DNA of 8,392 nt, from contig CALAZQ010000531.1 in the NCBI GenBank assembly GCA_937926325.1, positions 1 to 8,392 on the forward strand, written 5' to 3'. Numbering within the stretch: position 1 is the stretch's first letter; every line of letters begins with the position of its first letter. The notes beneath the pieces were generated by a model. That model did no database searches and was not told the DNA's origin. It saw only the letters and a program-made list of their open reading frames with translations. Both the position numbers and the translations under genes were made by a program. Shown here piece by piece: positions 5,681 to 8,392 of the stretch. The DNA is from an uncultured Planctomycetaceae bacterium (GTDB lineage Bacteria > Planctomycetota > Planctomycetia > Pirellulales > UBA1268).

Positions 5681-6513
5681 TGGCAACGATCCGGCTGGGC
5701 ATCTCAACCTGCCCCAACGACACCTTTGCCTTTCACGGGCTGCTGACCCGAGCGGTCGATTGGCGGGGGCTCGACTTCCAGGTGGAACTGCTCGACATCC
5801 AGCAGCTCAATGACCGGCTGTTCGCCGGCAGCTTTGAGGTGGCCAAGACCAGCTTTCATGCGGCGATCCTCCTGGCGGCAGACTATCTGGTGCTGCCGAG
5901 CGGGTCGGCCCTGGGCTTCGGCGTGGGGCCGCTGCTGCTGGCTGCCCAGGCCGGCACACTGCCAGCCGCCGCCGATCAGCTGACGCTCTGCCCGGGGCAG
6001 CACACGACTGCCACCCTGCTCTTCCAACTGTTCTATGCCAACACGACCCGGGTCGAACAGACAGTCTTTTCGCAGATCATGCCGCGGCTGCGGGCTGGCG
6101 AAGCCGACTTCGGTGTCTGCATCCATGAGGGCCGGTTTACCTGGCAGGAGCAGGGGCTGCAGGTGGTCGAAGATCTGGGGCAACGCTGGGAAGCGGAGAC
6201 CGGCAGTCCGTTGCCACTGGGCGGAATCGTGGGCAAGCGAAGTCTTGGGCAGGACACACTGGCCACGGTGCAGCAGGTGATTCATGACTCGCTGCAGCAC
6301 GCCCTGGCCGACCCCGCCGCCGCCCTGTCGACGATGCGGCAGTATGCCCAGGAGTTCGACGATGCGGTGCTGATGCAGCATGTCGAGCTCTATGTCAACG
6401 ACTGGACGGTCGATCTGGGGGACGTCGGCCGACAGGCGTTGGCCACGCTTTCCCAGCGGGCGGCCGCGGCTGGCATCGATGCCGGCTGTCCGCTGGCGGT
6501 TTTTGGGGAATAA
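5680..6513 (+). CDS. mqnD: 1,4-dihydroxy-6-naphthoate synthase
   Basis: This 277-residue enzyme, with a periplasmic-binding-protein-like fold but cytoplasmic (no signal peptide), converts cyclic dehypoxanthine futalosine to 1,4-dihydroxy-6-naphthoate in the futalosine menaquinone pathway. The conserved segments are GISTCPNDTFAFHG (7-20), FEVAKTSFHA (52-61), GFGVGPLL (79-86), PGQHTTATLLF (105-115), CIHEGRFTW (147-155) and LPLGGI (178-183). His149 in CIHEGR corresponds to the histidine described as catalytic in the Thermus enzyme. The length is normal. Translation is probably coupled to mqnB: the start shares one base with its stop, with a run of G residues upstream as Shine-Dalgarno. MqnA, MqnE and MqnC are not in the window. 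Confidence 0.96.
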   Translation: MATIRLGISTCPNDTFAFHGLLTRAVDWRGLDFQVELLDIQQLNDRLFAGSFEVAKTSFHAAILLAADYLVLPSGSALGFGVGPLLLAAQAGTLPAAADQLTLCPGQHTTATLLFQLFYANTTRVEQTVFSQIMPRLRAGEADFGVCIHEGRFTWQEQGLQVVEDLGQRWEAETGSPLPLGGIVGKRSLGQDTLATVQQVIHDSLQHALADPAAALSTMRQYAQEFDDAVLMQHVELYVNDWTVDLGDVGRQALATLSQRAAAAGIDAGCPLAVFGE

Positions 6514-6551
6514 CAAACCGACGAGGGCTGCATGGCCTGCGGTCAGCCTTT

Positions 6552-6574
6552 GGTGCATCGGGCCAATTTGCACC
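6552..6574. promoter_or_regulatory. Inverted repeat between mqnD and the next gene
   Basis: GGTGCA (6552-6557) and TGCACC (6569-6574) are perfect 6-bp inverted repeats around an 11-bp centre, about 40 bp after the mqnD stop. There is no T tract on either side, so it is a poor intrinsic terminator. It may be an operator for the secreted-protein gene or a structured mRNA end. The TTGCAC in its right arm resembles a -35 box, but no good -10 box follows. Confidence 0.3.
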
Positions 6575-6628
6575 CGCCGAGCGAGCCAATTACCGTTCTA
6601 AACGTCCATTTCGCGCAAGGAGTCAGCC

Positions 6629-7678
6629 ATGCACACCCGCACTATTTTGTTTTCGGGGGCCGCCGTCGTTGCCATGGTGGCCAGCCTCGCTTCAGCTGCC
6701 GACACCCCGCTGGCCGAACTCACGCCACCGACCGACCTGCTGAAAAATCGCACGCTCGTGCTGCGGGTTTCAAAGGAGTTCATTCGCCAGCACACCCCGG
6801 CGGTAGTTGATCGGCGAACCCCGGTCGATCGCTGCCTGTTCGGCGCGCGGGTGACGGGCACGGCGGTTACCAACGGCAAGCCAGTGATGGCCAAGCAGCC
6901 AGATGACAGCCAGCCGGTATTGGTGCTGCACTTCAGGGGCACCACCCGGACCACGACCGTGGCCACCAAGAAGAGCGTGCGGGTCTTTAACACTGGCCTC
7001 GCCGAGTTTGATGTTCGCCGCGAGATCAGCTTTGATGGGCTGAACTTCGAAAAGGGGGAGCGGACGATCGACTGTAGCTATCGGTCAACGCTCACGGGGA
7101 TTGGCACGCCGCCAGGGCTGCGGGGCTGCATCACCCGGGCGGTCGCCCGGCCCCAGATTGAGCGGCAGCGGCCGACGGCCGACGCAATCGCCCGGGAGGA
7201 CACCAAGCGGACGGTGCTGGCGGAGTTCGGCAAGCAGACCGACAAACTGGTGGCCGACCTCAATGCCAACCTGCCCTGGAAGGAGACGGTGGCCCTGTTG
7301 ACCCACCCCGGCCCCGGTCGCCGTCGGCAGTTCAGCAACGCGGCCCGCTGGATTGAGGCCCGGTCGATGCACATTGATCAGGCGGGCGGTGATCTACCGG
7401 AGGAGTCAGACCGGCTGCGGGCGCCGATCGAACTCTGGGTGCAGGGCGAACCGCGGGCCTCGGTGACCGGGCAGATCATCGGCCTCTGGGACGCGACTCA
7501 TCGGGCCTTCGACCGGTTCCGCGAAGCGGTGGTGCCAACCGACGAGACAACTGCCCGGGGCGTCACGCCCGAACTGATCGGCGACTGGTGGGTGATCCGG
7601 GTCGGCAGTGACGTGGCCGAACGGTTCATCAAACAGAAGATCGAGGCCGCAACCGACGCCCCGGCGAAGGCCGGCTAG
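6629..7678 (+). CDS. Secreted hypothetical protein, possibly a planctomycete family
   Basis: The 349-residue product begins with a clear Sec signal peptide: His-Thr-Arg, a hydrophobic core (6-20) and ASAAD, with cleavage likely after Ala23 or Ala24. AAGGAG stands seven to eight bases before the ATG, the best ribosome binding site in the window. Residues 40-165 look like beta-strand-rich sequence (RTLVLRVSKEFI, VDRCLFGARVTGTAV, QPVLVLHFRG, SVRVFNTGLAEFDVRREISF). Residues 172-210 look helical, including ARPQIERQRPTADAIARED (173-191). The C-terminal third has IELWVQGEPRAS and ELIGDWWVIRVG. This pattern reminds me of uncharacterised planctomycete exported proteins, from memory only. There are two cysteines in the mature beta region (Cys69 and Cys149) and one after it (Cys167). 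No enzymatic motif was found. It lies 115 bp after mqnD and probably has its own promoter. Confidence 0.85.
   Translation: MHTRTILFSGAAVVAMVASLASAADTPLAELTPPTDLLKNRTLVLRVSKEFIRQHTPAVVDRRTPVDRCLFGARVTGTAVTNGKPVMAKQPDDSQPVLVLHFRGTTRTTTVATKKSVRVFNTGLAEFDVRREISFDGLNFEKGERTIDCSYRSTLTGIGTPPGLRGCITRAVARPQIERQRPTADAIAREDTKRTVLAEFGKQTDKLVADLNANLPWKETVALLTHPGPGRRRQFSNAARWIEARSMHIDQAGGDLPEESDRLRAPIELWVQGEPRASVTGQIIGLWDATHRAFDRFREAVVPTDETTARGVTPELIGDWWVIRVGSDVAERFIKQKIEAATDAPAKAG
7661..7674 (+). terminator. Small GC hairpin at the convergent gene ends
   Basis: CCGGC-GAAG-GCCGG forms a 5-bp stem with a four-base loop within the last codons of the secreted-protein gene. The 9-mer GCGAAGGCC is also repeated directly (7664-7672 and 7678-7686). 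Only 13 bp separate the two convergent stop codons, so any terminator must overlap coding DNA. No T tract follows, so the assignment is weak. Confidence 0.2.
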
Positions 7679-7691
7679 CGAAGGCCTCGGT

Positions 7692-8392
7692 TCACAAATA
7701 CGGCGCAAACAGCCGGGCCACACCGTCACGGATGCGGACCGGCAGTGAGCGGCCATCGACCTCGGCGAGGCTCCGCCGGGTCGAGCGGCCGATGATTTCT
7801 TCGACATGCCGGTCGAGGGTGGCGGCCAACCGCTGGTCATAGCTTTCGACGTTGAACTCAAAGTTCAGCCGCATGCTCCGCTCGTCCCAGTTGCCGCTGC
7901 CAAACAGACTCCAGGCTGAATCGACCACCATCACCTTGGTGTGGTCAAACGGCGGCGGTGACATCCAGACGTTGCAGCCGCGGGTGAGCACCTGCCAGAG
8001 AAGCGCGTCCGATGCCCAGCCGACCAGCGCGAGGTTGTTCTGCTGCGGTAGCACGATATCGACCTCGACGCCCCGCAGGGCCGCCACCCCGAGGGCCTGG
8101 CAGATGGCATCGTCCGGCAGGAAATAGGGCGTCATGATCCGCACCGATTTTCGGGCCGAGGCCAGCGCGGCGATGAGAACCAGTTTGATGCGGCCGACGT
8201 CGGTGTCGTCGGGTCCGTAGCGAATGCCGCGGGCCAGGCTGGAACCGGTGAAGTCGAGATCGGGTGCCCAGGGGCTGCCGCCGGCTGCCGGCGGGGTCCG
8301 CCCCAGTTGCTCCCCGGTGGCAAAGGCCCAGTCTTCCAGGAAGACCTCGAGCAACTGCGTGACCACCGGGCCGGTCAGTCGAAAGTGCATGT
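7692..8392 (-). CDS. Phospholipase D-like / cardiolipin synthase, partial (C-terminal part)
   Basis: The gene runs off the right end; 232 residues from the first visible Met are seen, and that Met is probably internal. The preceding partial codon (xAC) followed by MHFRLTGPVV fits the cardiolipin synthase segment Asp-x-His-x-Arg-x-x-Gly-Pro-Val-Val, which follows the first HKD motif. Next come LLEVFLEDWAFATGE (13-27), SVRIMTPYFLPDD (82-94) and the second HKD motif, with His150, Lys152 and Asp157, then GSGNWDERSMRLNFEFNVE (164-182). The C-terminus RLFAPYL is typical of the family, which joins two phosphatidylglycerols (or phosphatidylglycerol and another lipid) at the inner membrane. The first HKD motif and the N-terminal membrane segments lie outside the window. 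A broader phospholipase D-family lipid synthase is possible. Confidence 0.88.
   Translation of the reverse strand, partial: MHFRLTGPVVTQLLEVFLEDWAFATGEQLGRTPPAAGGSPWAPDLDFTGSSLARGIRYGPDDTDVGRIKLVLIAALASARKSVRIMTPYFLPDDAICQALGVAALRGVEVDIVLPQQNNLALVGWASDALLWQVLTRGCNVWMSPPPFDHTKVMVVDSAWSLFGSGNWDERSMRLNFEFNVESYDQRLAATLDRHVEEIIGRSTRRSLAEVDGRSLPVRIRDGVARLFAPYL

Noticed and set aside
5704..6573. Minus-strand open frame of 289 codons opposite mqnD
   Set aside because: It mirrors a full-length mqnD; its Gln/Arg/His-rich composition is typical of a reversed GC-rich coding strand.

Overview
This window looks like a chromosomal segment of a GC-rich planctomycete, probably of the Pirellulales type. That placement is an inference. 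It rests on a futalosine-pathway menaquinone gene pair, a methyltransferase of the kind linked to type III polyketide synthases, a FIST-domain protein, a secreted protein resembling a family I associate with planctomycetes, and uniformly high G+C at third codon positions. No rRNA, tRNA, CRISPR array, transposase or phage gene was recognised.

Layout: the left edge (about 1-158) is visibly less GC-rich and holds no assignable gene. A minus-strand block follows (159-4829). In transcription order it holds mtnB, mtnD, mtnC, a FIST-domain sensor-like protein, a small proline-rich lipoprotein and a class I SAM methyltransferase. A 158-bp divergent intergenic region (4830-4987) separates mtnB from a plus-strand block: mqnB and mqnD overlapping by one base, then a secreted hypothetical protein with its own strong ribosome binding site. 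A minus-strand phospholipase D/cardiolipin synthase-like gene converges on that last gene and runs off the right end of the window.

How the genes work together: MtnB, MtnC and MtnD are consecutive enzymes of the lower methionine salvage pathway. They convert methylthioribulose-1-phosphate to 2-keto-4-methylthiobutyrate. MqnB and MqnD act in the futalosine route to menaquinone. The two pathways meet at SAM and nucleoside metabolism, and MqnB belongs to the same fold family as methylthioadenosine nucleosidase, so the divergent arrangement may matter, though chance is possible. The FIST protein starts 32 bp after mtnC and is the best candidate for a pathway-linked accessory gene.

I see no convincing new multi-gene system. 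The best leads are the FIST protein in the methionine salvage operon, the uncharacterised secreted protein at 6629-7678, the apparently orphaned polyketide-type methyltransferase with an odd C-terminal tail, and the repeat-bearing low-GC left edge.
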